From an uncultured bacterium (GTDB lineage: Bacteria > Pseudomonadota > Gammaproteobacteria > Burkholderiales > Burkholderiaceae_D): 9,588 nucleotides of DNA. A program made the translations under genes and the position numbers. Of this stretch, positions 1-6,579 are shown in pieces (position 1 is the stretch's first letter; every line of letters begins with the position of its first letter). The stretch is from contig CAIQLE010000345.1 in assembly GCA_903872555.1 (NCBI GenBank), forward strand, positions 1 through 9,588, written 5' to 3'. The notes beneath the pieces are model-generated. The model ran no database searches. It was not told the origin of the DNA and saw nothing but the letters and a program-made list of their open reading frames with translations.

Positions 1-656
1 AAGTGGTTTTACAAGGCAGCGCAACGAAGCTGCCTTCGCTGACGCCAAGGACAGACAAGGTCGTTTACTCAAGTCTGAAGTCGGAAGATACAGATGAATC
101 CAGTTCGTTTCCGAATTCACCTTATCAGCCAAAGTCATCCTCCTCAGGGGTGGTTCATGCTGCGCCGCTCTATACATCAGAGGCTTCGGTATCCGCTCAT
201 TATTCCACTGAGATACTGCCACCCGGGCAGCGCCTGTTTGGATTAATGAGCCAGGCATCTGAGGAGGAATTCGCGGATTCAGACACTGACGCGCAATCCA
301 CACCATCACCCATACAGCCCGAGAGAACAGACAATATCGGTGCACAGAATAGTTTTACTGGTAGTGAAAATAAAATCGGCGCAGAGTTGTATAGCCCACT
401 TCAGGTCTCTGCTTCTCCCCGAGATGACTACTTTGATTTCAGTCCTGGCGAAGTATCACCAGCGAATGAGAAAAAGGTATCCGTCAGTCTGGGTCAAAGA
501 TTCAAGTCACAATTGTCGGCGGTCAGCCGGGGTATCTTGCCCGTCAGCGAAGCAGATGAGAGTCTTCACGGGAATGAGCAGGCTCCCTTGTTGAACAATT
601 CCGCAAAAGGCAACGACAATCTGGCTGAATCCTCAGATGCGGAAGAAAAAATGTAA
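1..656 (+). CDS. Unrecognised Ser/Glu/Pro-rich protein, C-terminal part (5' end outside window)
   Basis: The reading frame is open from the left edge to TAA at 654-656. The first complete codon is GTG at 3, which is probably an internal valine rather than a start, so the gene is likely 5'-partial. I do not recognise the family. The roughly 217 visible residues are acidic and rich in Ser, Glu, Asp and Pro, with no membrane segment, no Cys and little predicted order. One short stretch (about residues 158-179, counted from codon 3) could form an amphipathic helix. Two YxxPhi-like tetrapeptides (YSSL at 22-25, YSPL at 130-133) and one acidic dileucine-type string (EQAPLL at 192-197, 20 residues from the C-terminus) resemble eukaryotic sorting signals; this may be chance in a disordered protein. 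GC content is near half in sampled lines, lower than in uvrD next door. No terminator is evident after the stop. A secreted effector or surface protein tail is possible but unproven. Confidence 0.6.
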   Translation, partial: VVLQGSATKLPSLTPRTDKVVYSSLKSEDTDESSSFPNSPYQPKSSSSGVVHAAPLYTSEASVSAHYSTEILPPGQRLFGLMSQASEEEFADSDTDAQSTPSPIQPERTDNIGAQNSFTGSENKIGAELYSPLQVSASPRDDYFDFSPGEVSPANEKKVSVSLGQRFKSQLSAVSRGILPVSEADESLHGNEQAPLLNNSAKGNDNLAESSDAEEKM

Positions 657-685
657 TTCATGGTCCTAAGGTCTCTTCGGGGCTG

Positions 686-733
686 AGGTCGGTGCACTGA
701 TCAGCTGATTGATCGGCGCATTGATCATGTGCA
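686..733 (+). repeat. Degenerate 12-bp tandem repeats with phased GATC sites upstream of uvrD
   Basis: Read in 12-base steps, 698-733 is TGATCAGCTGAT, TGATCGGCGCAT, TGATCATGTGCA. A more diverged unit, AGGTCGGTGCAC, precedes it at 686-697 and matches the middle unit at 8 of 12 positions. TGATC begins at 698, 710 and 722, so three GATC sites are spaced exactly 12 bp apart. The first unit also holds the perfect palindrome ATCAGCTGAT (700-709). The array ends 6 bp before the TATAAT of the uvrD promoter, where a regulator or a methylation-sensitive factor could bind. Binding is inference; the repeat is seen directly. Confidence 0.65.
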
Positions 734-739
734 TCGGCA

Positions 740-752
740 TATAATCGCGGAA
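740..752 (+). promoter_or_regulatory. Probable leaderless promoter of uvrD (consensus -10)
   Basis: A perfect sigma-70 -10 hexamer, TATAAT, lies at 740-745. Transcription usually starts about seven bases after the hexamer, which puts +1 at or next to 752, the A of the uvrD ATG. No Shine-Dalgarno sequence precedes that ATG, which fits a leaderless mRNA. No good -35 hexamer exists at 16-18 bp spacing (717-722 is CGCATT). The nearest TTGATC copies (709-714 and 721-726) are spaced wrongly at 25 and 13 bp, so activator dependence is possible. Confidence 0.55.
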
Positions 753-3025
753 TGCACAATCTTCTGGACCACCTCAATCCCGAGCAACTTGCCGCCGTCA
801 CCCTGCCCGCCCAACCGGCGCTGATACTTGCCGGTGCGGGCTCGGGCAAAACTCGTGTACTGACCACCCGTATCGCCTGGCTGATACAGAATGGACTCGT
901 GTCCCCTGCCGGTATTCTTGCCGTGACCTTCACCAACAAGGCCTCCAAGGAAATGCAGGCCCGCCTGTCGACCATGTTGCCCATCAATACACGCGGCATG
1001 TGGATAGGCACCTTTCACGGTCTGTGTAATCGTCTTTTGCGTGCGCATTACCGTGATGCGGCTCTGCCTCAGACTTTTCAGATTCTGGACTCGCAAGACC
1101 AGATGTCAGCCGTCAAGCGCCTGCTCAAGCGCCTGAACGTGGATGACGAAAAATATCCGGCCAAGCATCTGGTGTATTTCATCAATAGCGCCAAAGATCA
1201 GGGCTTGCGAGCCCAGGAGGTGGAAGCCAGTGATGACTACAACCGAAAGTTTGTCGAGCTGTATCAGGCCTATGACGAACAATGCCAGCGCGAAGGTGTG
1301 GTGGATTTTGCGGAACTCTTATTACGCAGCTATGAACTGCTGTCGCGTAACCAGCCCTTGCGTGAGCATTATCAGGCGCGTTTCAAGCATGTACTGGTGG
1401 ATGAATTTCAGGACACCAATGATTTGCAATACAAATGGCTCAAGCTGATCGCCGGTGAAAAAAATGCCGTCTTTGCCGTGGGCGATGACGACCAGAGCAT
1501 TTACGCCTTCCGTGGTGCCAACGTCGGCAATATGTCTGCCTTCGAGCGTGAATTCAATGTACAGAATCTGATCAAGCTGGAGCAGAATTATCGCTCGCAT
1601 GGTCACATACTCGATACGGCGAATGTACTCATCTCCCACAATGCCCGCCGGCTTGGAAAAAATTTACGCACCGATGCTGGCCATGGCGAGCCTGTGCGCA
1701 TCTTTGAAGCATCGAGTGATCTGCAGGAAGCGCAGTGGCTGATAGAAGAAATGAAAAGCCTCATTAATGAAGGCTGGATGCGCAGCGAGATTGCCATTCT
1801 CTATCGTTCAAATGCACAATCGCGCGTAATAGAACATGCGCTGTTTTCTGCTGGTCTGCCTTACCGTGTGTATGGCGGTCTGCGCTTTTTTGAGCGCGCA
1901 GAAGTCAAACATGCGATTGCTTATTTGCAGCTGATCGACAATCCACACAATGATTCAGCTTTTCTGAGGGTGGTGAATTTCCCGACTCGCGGCATCGGTG
2001 CGCGCAGCATAGAGCAGCTGCAGGATGCAGCACGTCAGTACAATATTTCCCTGTATGCGGCAGTACCTTATGTGGCCGGTAAGGCGGGCAGCTCGATGGC
2101 AGGCTTTGTGAAACTGATCGAAGGTCTGCGTTTTGAGACCCAGCAATTGCCCCTGCCTGAGATGGTGCAGATCATGCTGGAGAAGAGTGGATTGATTCTT
2201 CACTATCAGTCCGACAAAGAGGGTGCAGACCGCATAGAAAATCTGGAGCAGCTCGTCAGTGCGGCCACCCTGTTTGTATCGGAAGAAGGTTTTGGCATGG
2301 ATGCGCCCGCGCTGCTGGGGCCGCAGATTCAGGCCTCAGCACCGGCGCTGATGACAGGTGATGGTATCGAGATCATAGATGCCGACGCACCGCTGGCCAC
2401 CGTTATGTCTCCCTTATCCGCGTTTCTGTCGCATGCCTCGCTAGAAGCAGGCGACAATCAGGCGCAGGCCGGGCAGGATGCGATTCAATTGATGACCGTG
2501 CATTCAGCTAAAGGTCTGGAATTTGATGCCGTGTTCATCACCGGTCTGGAAGAAGGCCTGTTCCCGCATGAGAATAGTCAGGAATCGGAAGACGGCGTAG
2601 AAGAAGAGCGGCGGCTGATGTATGTGGCAATCACCCGCGCCAGAAAACGTCTGTATATGAGTTTTGCCCAGACCCGTATGCTGCATGGCCAGACGCGCTA
2701 CAACATGAAGTCGCGCTTCTTTGAAGAGCTGCCTGAAGCCTCACTCAAATGGCTCTCACCTAAAGTGCAGCAGCAATGGGTGGGCTATACCCAGAAGGCA
2801 GCTTGGCTGGATACGCCAGATTCAGGGAATAACAAGATTGCGCAAAAGATCAGTAATGAGACCGGCTGGCGCATAGGTGAAACCGTGTTTCACACCAAGT
2901 TTGGTGAGGGCGTGATCGTGAACATCGAAGGAAGTGGCACGCAGGCGCGTGCCAATATCAACTTCGGCAGGAATGGTATGAAGTTGCTAGATCTGAGCGT
3001 GGCGAAACTTGAAAGACTAATTTAG
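752..3025 (+). CDS. uvrD: UvrD/PcrA-type superfamily 1 DNA helicase II
   Basis: Encodes a 757-residue ATP-dependent 3'-5' DNA helicase that acts in the cytoplasm. In nucleotide excision repair it releases the incised oligonucleotide and UvrC, and it also serves in mismatch repair and in clearing RecA or RNA polymerase. All SF1A motifs are visible: Walker A GAGSGKT (28-34), Ia TFTNKAS (59-65), II DEFQ (217-220), III GDDDQSIYAFRGA (244-256), IV EQNYRS (277-282), V TVHSAKGLEF (582-591) and VI EEERRLMYVAITRAR (617-631). A C-terminal Tudor-like domain, the RNA polymerase-binding type of UvrD/PcrA, spans about 706-757. An insert of about 40 residues (about 515-560) before motif V is typical of the Burkholderiales forms I remember. 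The start MHNLLDHLNPEQ agrees with family N-termini and sits 6 bp after TATAAT. It is convergent with the small gene at 3022-3465, and the two stops overlap. Length and motifs indicate an intact gene; Rep is excluded by the overall wording and the C-terminal domain. Confidence 0.97.
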   Translation: MHNLLDHLNPEQLAAVTLPAQPALILAGAGSGKTRVLTTRIAWLIQNGLVSPAGILAVTFTNKASKEMQARLSTMLPINTRGMWIGTFHGLCNRLLRAHYRDAALPQTFQILDSQDQMSAVKRLLKRLNVDDEKYPAKHLVYFINSAKDQGLRAQEVEASDDYNRKFVELYQAYDEQCQREGVVDFAELLLRSYELLSRNQPLREHYQARFKHVLVDEFQDTNDLQYKWLKLIAGEKNAVFAVGDDDQSIYAFRGANVGNMSAFEREFNVQNLIKLEQNYRSHGHILDTANVLISHNARRLGKNLRTDAGHGEPVRIFEASSDLQEAQWLIEEMKSLINEGWMRSEIAILYRSNAQSRVIEHALFSAGLPYRVYGGLRFFERAEVKHAIAYLQLIDNPHNDSAFLRVVNFPTRGIGARSIEQLQDAARQYNISLYAAVPYVAGKAGSSMAGFVKLIEGLRFETQQLPLPEMVQIMLEKSGLILHYQSDKEGADRIENLEQLVSAATLFVSEEGFGMDAPALLGPQIQASAPALMTGDGIEIIDADAPLATVMSPLSAFLSHASLEAGDNQAQAGQDAIQLMTVHSAKGLEFDAVFITGLEEGLFPHENSQESEDGVEEERRLMYVAITRARKRLYMSFAQTRMLHGQTRYNMKSRFFEELPEASLKWLSPKVQQQWVGYTQKAAWLDTPDSGNNKIAQKISNETGWRIGETVFHTKFGEGVIVNIEGSGTQARANINFGRNGMKLLDLSVAKLERLI

Positions 3026-3465
3026 TCCGGAATTTTAATAGAATTACTTTGGAGATTATCAGGCAGTAAAATTTTTACTGTTGATGTGGTTGTCTCAAAG
3101 TGAAATTTATTAATTGCAGCGTTAACCTCTTTGGCTGAGTAGCCTTTTCCTATAATTGTAATTTTATCGAGCGCTGTAGTTGCCTGTTCTTTACTCATTC
3201 CGCTAGTCATGAGCGTTTGGTGCACCTCATCATATGTGGCTACGGTTTTCCCACGTAAGGCATTAAAGAATTTTTCACCGAAGGTTAAATTGCTTCTGCC
3301 TTTGTATAAGGCAACCAAATGCCCATCATTTTTTTTTCCGCCTATTATTTCTTTTGTGCCATTTGACATCACAACATCGGTGTCTTTCTGATTGGCCTTC
3401 TTGCTGGTGAGTAATTCCGCTAATCTACCCGCAGCATTTGCAAAGATATTATTATTTGTTTTCAT
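3022..3465 (-). CDS. Small AT-rich orphan gene, unknown function (possible secreted protein)
   Basis: Encodes a 147-residue lysine-, asparagine- and threonine-rich basic protein that I do not recognise. ATG at 3465 is chosen because AGGAG lies 9 bases upstream (plus-strand CTCCT at 3475-3479), the best ribosome site among the minus-strand genes here. There is no hydrophobic signal peptide, membrane segment or cysteine. The first 25 residues (MKTNNNIFANAAG, then a short helix) are polar and amphipathic, as in many type III-secreted proteins, but that is weak evidence. Residues about 76-121 look helical, with two similar pieces, EVHQTLMTSGMSKEQ and GYSAKEVNAAI. GC over 3061-3420 is 143 of 360 (about 40%), well below the flanking core genes, suggesting horizontal acquisition. 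Its TAA (3024-3022) overlaps the uvrD TAG as TTAG. An A9 run (plus-strand T9 at 3329-3337, residues 43-46) could cause frameshifting. It stands alone, pointing away from the thrB group by a 129-base gap. Confidence 0.7.
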   Translation of the reverse strand: MKTNNNIFANAAGRLAELLTSKKANQKDTDVVMSNGTKEIIGGKKNDGHLVALYKGRSNLTFGEKFFNALRGKTVATYDEVHQTLMTSGMSKEQATTALDKITIIGKGYSAKEVNAAINKFHFETTTSTVKILLPDNLQSNSIKIPD

Positions 3466-3594
3466 TTGTAGATACTCCTGCCCCTGAAAATAAAAAACAG
3501 ACTTGTGATACTCGAAATGAATCGTTGTATTCGCACACCATTAACTGCAAATATTTAAAAAAACTCAAATATCAACAATTCAGTAGCGAGAAAA
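3466..3594. other. AT-rich intergenic region between the orphan gene and the BPSS1780-like gene
   Basis: This 129-base stretch lies downstream of the membrane-protein gene and upstream of the orphan gene, both on the minus strand. It must hold the end of the thrB transcript or the orphan gene's promoter, unless the genes are co-transcribed. It contains A/T runs (a seven-A run near 3557-3563) and two CAAATAT copies about 17 bp apart. I found no convincing hairpin plus T-run and no -35/-10 pair with proper spacing. Confidence 0.4.
3475..3479 (-). promoter_or_regulatory. Shine-Dalgarno AGGAG of the orphan gene
   Basis: The minus strand reads AGGAG followed by nine bases and ATG at 3465. It decides the start of the orphan gene and supports it being translated. 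The conserved genes around it have weak or no Shine-Dalgarno sequences, so the initiation style differs. Confidence 0.65.
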
Positions 3595-4359
3595 TCAGTT
3601 TTGTTCCGGCCGTTCAAAAACAGCGGTATAGGTGGGATAGAAAGAGCAGTACATCACGATGGTCAGGACGACCGAGAGGGGCATGAGCAGCATGAGCGTG
3701 ACCACGTTCTTGCCTAGAAGTAAGCTCAGCAGGGCGCTGATGATAGCGGGCAGGGCAATGCCTACCAGTATCCAGCCCAGGGCGTAGGCAATGAAGGCCT
3801 TGCCGCAGCGGCGTACCGCAAAAAAACTATAGAAAATTGCTTTGAACAGGCCCATGCGCTGCCACAGGATAAGCGGCGCAGCGTGCCAGAAAGCCATGCC
3901 AAAAGGCAGGTAAATCAGGGCTGAAAAGATCATGCCCAAGGGCAGATTGCCCATCGCTGCATCGTCATCCTCGGGCTTCATCTGGCCGGACATCAGGTTC
4001 CAGAACAGTCCGTCATCCACCAGAGTCGAGGCGGCCACGGCTGCAATGGCGGCCAGCAGATACAGTGAGCCCAGTCTTAACAGAGGGCCGAGTGCCGCTG
4101 AGCGAAATGAGGTCAATATCACGCTGGGCCTGACTTTGCGATCGGCTTCGATCTCCACGCAGGCCTGCATGAAAGCCATGGAGAAAGCCGGCACCAGCAA
4201 TAAGGGCAAGAGCTGACCCACCAGCGGTATCAGCGAGAGCGAAAACATCAGCAGCATATACAGCAGAAAAAGCATGGACAGTTCTGCGGGCTGCTTGCGA
4301 AACAAGACGAAGCCCTGCCTGATCCATTCAATACCGGTGCTGGCTTTGATCGCTTCCAT
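3595..4359 (-). CDS. BPSS1780-family integral membrane protein, unknown function
   Basis: Encodes a 254-residue multi-pass inner-membrane protein resembling the BPSS1780 family, which commonly sits beside thrB in Burkholderiales. Hydrophobic segments are visible at about 27-46, 48-68, 92-113, 139-167, 187-214 and 219-241, giving roughly six helices. A polar acidic loop (about 126-136, KPEDDDAAM) lies between the third and fourth. The N-terminus ([24 protein letters not shown]) is a short amphipathic, positively charged lead without a cleavable signal. No catalytic motif or transporter signature is visible. The ATG at 4359 shares its A with the TGA of thrB (TGATG), so translation is probably coupled, with AGG just before it. 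Family assignment is from memory of sequence and neighbourhood; function is unknown. The codon use and composition match thrB and not the AT-rich gene downstream. Confidence 0.83.
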   Translation of the reverse strand: MEAIKASTGIEWIRQGFVLFRKQPAELSMLFLLYMLLMFSLSLIPLVGQLLPLLLVPAFSMAFMQACVEIEADRKVRPSVILTSFRSAALGPLLRLGSLYLLAAIAAVAASTLVDDGLFWNLMSGQMKPEDDDAAMGNLPLGMIFSALIYLPFGMAFWHAAPLILWQRMGLFKAIFYSFFAVRRCGKAFIAYALGWILVGIALPAIISALLSLLLGKNVVTLMLLMPLSVVLTIVMYCSFYPTYTAVFERPEQN

Positions 4360-5315
4360 CAGCCTAAGGCCTCGACGGCGTGACTGATGCGGTGGCGCAG
4401 TATGCGTTCGAAATGTGCGGGGTCATGCGGCGTCAGCATTTCTGCTGCACGCGGCAGATAGAAATCGTACAGGCGCGAGAGCCAGAAACGCAGTGCTGCG
4501 GCGCGCATCATCGCAGGCCAGGCCAGTTGTTCTTCGGGCGTGAAAGCGCGCACGGCATGGTAAGCGTCCAGCAGGGCACGTACGCGTGCAGGATCGGTGG
4601 CGCCGGTATCGAGGTCGATACACCAGTCATTCACGGTGACTGCTACATCGAACAGCCAGGTGTCGCAGCCGGCAAAATAAAAATCAAAAAATCCGGTCAG
4701 CTTTTCACCGTCAAACATCACATTATTGCGAAACAGGTCGGCATGCACCGGACCTGAGGGCAGGGCGTGATAGGTTGCCGAGCTCGCATAGGCATCCTGA
4801 AAATGCATCTCGGTCTTGAGCAGATGCTGATTCTCTTCCGACAGAAAGGGCAAGACCACAGGCGTGGTCTCGCGCCACCAGTTCAGGCCGCGCAGATTGG
4901 GCTGATAGAGCGGATAGTCTTGCGCCGCCAGATGCATTTTCGCAAGCATATGGCCCACTTCACGGCAATGCACAGGGGCAGGCGAGGGCTGCCAGTCGCC
5001 TTGCAGTCGCGTCACGATAGAGGCTGGCTTGCCTTGCAGGCTGTTGATGATTTCGCCGCGGTCGCTGGCAATCGGTGCCGGTACCAGCACACCGCGTTCG
5101 GCCAGATGGCGCATCAGATGTAGATAGAAGGGCAGCTGTTCAAACGACAGCTTCTCGAAAATCGTGAGTACAAATTCACCACGCTCGGTGCTGAGAAAGA
5201 AATTACTGTTCTCAATGCCCGAAGCAATCCCCTTCAGGGATGTGACTGCGCCGACCGGGAATTGTGTGGCCCAGGGGGTGATGTCTTCCAGACTGACCGG
5301 TGTAAAAACTGCCAT
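4359..5315 (-). CDS. thrB: Homoserine kinase, type II (APH/choline-kinase fold)
   Basis: Encodes a 318-residue cytoplasmic kinase that phosphorylates L-homoserine with ATP to O-phosphohomoserine, the step before threonine synthase. It is the ThrB form with an aminoglycoside-phosphotransferase-like fold, not the GHMP kinase of enterobacteria. The start [12 protein letters not shown] and the length are typical of the family. The catalytic loop HADLFRNN spans 191-198 (catalytic Asp193, metal ligand Asn198). The DFG-like FFDFYFAG follows at 209-216 with Asp211. The N-lobe holds [13 protein letters not shown] (29-41), the family's nucleotide-loop region. No Shine-Dalgarno precedes ATG 5315; the upstream minus strand is T-rich (two T runs in the last 25 bases). 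It follows the DUF2782 gene by 48 bases and overlaps the BPSS1780 gene by one base, so a three-gene operon is likely. In Pseudomonas, polA, a DUF2782 gene and thrB are also neighbours (from memory), so this is an old arrangement. Confidence 0.95.
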   Translation of the reverse strand: MAVFTPVSLEDITPWATQFPVGAVTSLKGIASGIENSNFFLSTERGEFVLTIFEKLSFEQLPFYLHLMRHLAERGVLVPAPIASDRGEIINSLQGKPASIVTRLQGDWQPSPAPVHCREVGHMLAKMHLAAQDYPLYQPNLRGLNWWRETTPVVLPFLSEENQHLLKTEMHFQDAYASSATYHALPSGPVHADLFRNNVMFDGEKLTGFFDFYFAGCDTWLFDVAVTVNDWCIDLDTGATDPARVRALLDAYHAVRAFTPEEQLAWPAMMRAAALRFWLSRLYDFYLPRAAEMLTPHDPAHFERILRHRISHAVEALG

Positions 5316-5363
5316 AGGTGAAAAAAACTAAAAAATGTGAGCTGTGCCGGTCTGAGTGCGGGT

Positions 5364-5711
5364 TTAGCGAGGTGGCGGCGGAGCCGAGGGCTGCGTGTCT
5401 GGTGCAGGTTTGTTGCGGAACTGGAAAATTTCCCATTGCGCACCGCGCACACTGTTGTCCATCGCTGAGTTGTATTCAGAAGGTGAGACGTAATAGGTGT
5501 TGTTGCCGCGCTGAACGCGCACGGAGGTCACGACATTTTGTTCTCGTTTCTGGGTGATTTTTACACTGCCGTCGACGATCTGTGAGGTGACGTTCGGGTC
5601 TTCTGGCAAGGGTTCAAGGCTGGCGGCAGCAGCTGCATAGCCACACAGGGCGAATGCAGCGGTTGCGCAGGCAAGGCGCAAAGCAGGCAAGCTGAACACA
5701 AGCGGTTTCAT
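5364..5711 (-). CDS. Exported DUF2782-like protein
   Basis: Encodes a small protein, 115 residues from ATG 5711. It has an N-terminal Sec-type signal (positive end with Lys2 and Arg12, hydrophobic core about 13-24, Ala-rich exit with cleavage near 28-31), a compact region of about 60 residues, and a proline-rich tail ending PPPPR. The core (DPNVTSQIVDG, then KREQNVVTSVRV and NTYYVSP) reads like DUF2782 proteins found between polA and thrB in beta- and gammaproteobacteria. The cysteine at 23 is not in a lipobox, so a periplasmic protein is preferred to a lipoprotein. Starts at 5759 and 5726 are also open, but they add a non-signal-like lead. A possible -10 at 5763-5758 would place the transcript start downstream of 5759. 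GGGG about eight bases before 5711 may serve as ribosome site. Function is unknown; it probably leads the thrB operon. Confidence 0.75.
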   Translation of the reverse strand: MKPLVFSLPALRLACATAAFALCGYAAAAASLEPLPEDPNVTSQIVDGSVKITQKREQNVVTSVRVQRGNNTYYVSPSEYNSAMDNSVRGAQWEIFQFRNKPAPDTQPSAPPPPR

Positions 5712-5757
5712 CGGAGGACCCCACATAAAGAGCGCCAGTCCGTCAGCGCAAGCCCTC

Positions 5758-5763
5758 ATTTTA
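5758..5763 (-). promoter_or_regulatory. Possible -10 element for the DUF2782-thrB-BPSS1780 operon
   Basis: The minus strand reads TAAAAT (5763 to 5758), five of six matches to TATAAT. TTCAGA lies 19 bp upstream as a poor -35. The predicted start near 5751 would give a leader of about 40 bases to ATG 5711. It is weakly supported. Confidence 0.3.
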
Positions 5764-5814
5764 ACAAATCAGCCTGATCTGCTCTGAACTCGAGGCCGTA
5801 TCTGTCTCTGACTC

Positions 5815-5835
5815 AGCCCGGCTCGTGACCGGGTT
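5815..5835. other. GC-rich hairpin just after the LOG gene
   Basis: AGCCCGG (5815-5821) and CCGGGTT (5829-5835) can pair around a seven-base loop with a perfect CCCGG/CCGGG core. It begins seven bases after the LOG stop codon on the minus strand. No T-run follows on either strand, so it is not a classic intrinsic terminator. It may be an mRNA 3' end stabiliser or an attenuating structure. Confidence 0.35.
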
Positions 5836-5841
5836 CTGGCA

Positions 5842-6579
5842 TCACAGGAAGGAATGCGGCGGATGCTCGATTTCGGCTGGCACGATGTCACGCGCCTCGT
5901 AATAAGAAAAGATCGCATCGACCACATTGGCTGGCTCATCGATCACTTGTATTAGTTCCAGATCATGAACATCGATCATGCCGTTGTTGGCCATTTGCTC
6001 ACGCATCCAGCTCAGCAGGCCGCGCCAGAACGAGGTGCCGACCAGAATCACAGGAATACGGCGCGTTTTGCCGGTCTGTATCAGCGTCAGTACTTCTGTG
6101 AATTCATCCAGCGTGCCGAAACCGCCGGGCAGGACGACATAGGCATCGGCATATTTCACAAAGGCGACTTTGCGCGCAAAGAAATGTCTGAAGGAGATGG
6201 AAATGTTTTGCCAGGCATTGCTGGTCTGTTCACGCGGCAGTTCAATGTTCAGGCCAACGGAGGGTGATTTACCATCAAAGGCACCACGATTGGCGGCTTC
6301 CATGATGCCCGGGCCGCCGCCGGAAATGACGGAGAAACCTTCATCTGACAAACGGCGAGCTATATCGACGGCAATTCCATAGTAGGGATTATCGGCATTC
6401 ACACGGGCCGAGCCGAAGATGGAAACCGCTGGCCGTATCTCTGAGAGTCGTTCAGCAGCGTCAATAAACTCTGCCATAATCGTGAACATTTGCCACGATT
6501 CACTCGCCTTGCGCGAGGTGGCTCGCTCGAGGTTGGTCAACTGCCGCAGACGCGGCACATGTTTGCGGTCACTTTCCAT
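5842..6579 (-). CDS. LOG-family nucleoside 5'-monophosphate phosphoribohydrolase (TIGR00730)
   Basis: Encodes a cytoplasmic Rossmann-fold enzyme of the LOG / 'lysine decarboxylase-like' family. Its members hydrolyse the N-glycosidic bond of AMP or cytokinin riboside monophosphates to base plus ribose 5-phosphate. From ATG 6579 it has 245 residues. Key motifs are SIFGSARV near the N-terminus, SGGGPGIMEAAN (86-97), the active-site FFARK (133-137, with Arg136 and Lys137) and PGGFGTLDE (151-159, catalytic Glu159). Burkholderiales homologues I recall begin well upstream of MFTIMAEF, with wording like ERATARKARESWQ; here ERATSRKASESWQ precedes it. That favours ATG 6579 over the inner ATGs at 6489 and 6477; GTG 6558 and TTG 6540 are alternatives. 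The longer open frame to 6855 is read-through antisense to polA. It is divergent from polA with no spacer, and 130 bases upstream of the DUF2782 start on the same strand. There is no evidence here for true cytokinin synthesis. Confidence 0.92.
   Translation of the reverse strand: MESDRKHVPRLRQLTNLERATSRKASESWQMFTIMAEFIDAAERLSEIRPAVSIFGSARVNADNPYYGIAVDIARRLSDEGFSVISGGGPGIMEAANRGAFDGKSPSVGLNIELPREQTSNAWQNISISFRHFFARKVAFVKYADAYVVLPGGFGTLDEFTEVLTLIQTGKTRRIPVILVGTSFWRGLLSWMREQMANNGMIDVHDLELIQVIDEPANVVDAIFSYYEARDIVPAEIEHPPHSFL

Noticed and set aside
657..751. LexA (SOS) box before uvrD
   Set aside because: uvrD is often SOS-controlled, but I see no CTGT-N8-ACAG or close variant between 657 and 751.
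658..1096. Minus-strand frames over the uvrD 5' end
   Set aside because: They are antisense to the helicase Walker A region; the periodic DQCA-type tail of one merely translates the 12-bp DNA repeat.
3466..3594. PIP or hrpII-type box (paired TTCG motifs) before the orphan gene
   Set aside because: Single TTCG/TTCGC strings occur, but no directly repeated pair with the 15-16 base spacing is on the minus strand, so there is no regulatory support for type III secretion.
3438..3686. Plus-strand 82-codon frame across the AT-rich gap
   Set aside because: It has no ribosome site, overlaps the 3' end of the membrane-protein gene and the start of the orphan gene in antisense, and its composition is not protein-like.
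3932..5123. Plus-strand frames opposite thrB and the BPSS1780-like gene
   Set aside because: They are shadows of well-supported minus-strand genes, with no conserved motifs or ribosome sites.
6490..6579. Longer polA start at TTG 6490 or ATG 6559
   Set aside because: The added residues are antisense to the LOG N-terminus and are not seen in Pol I; the conserved protein starts at MNKTLLLVDGSS.
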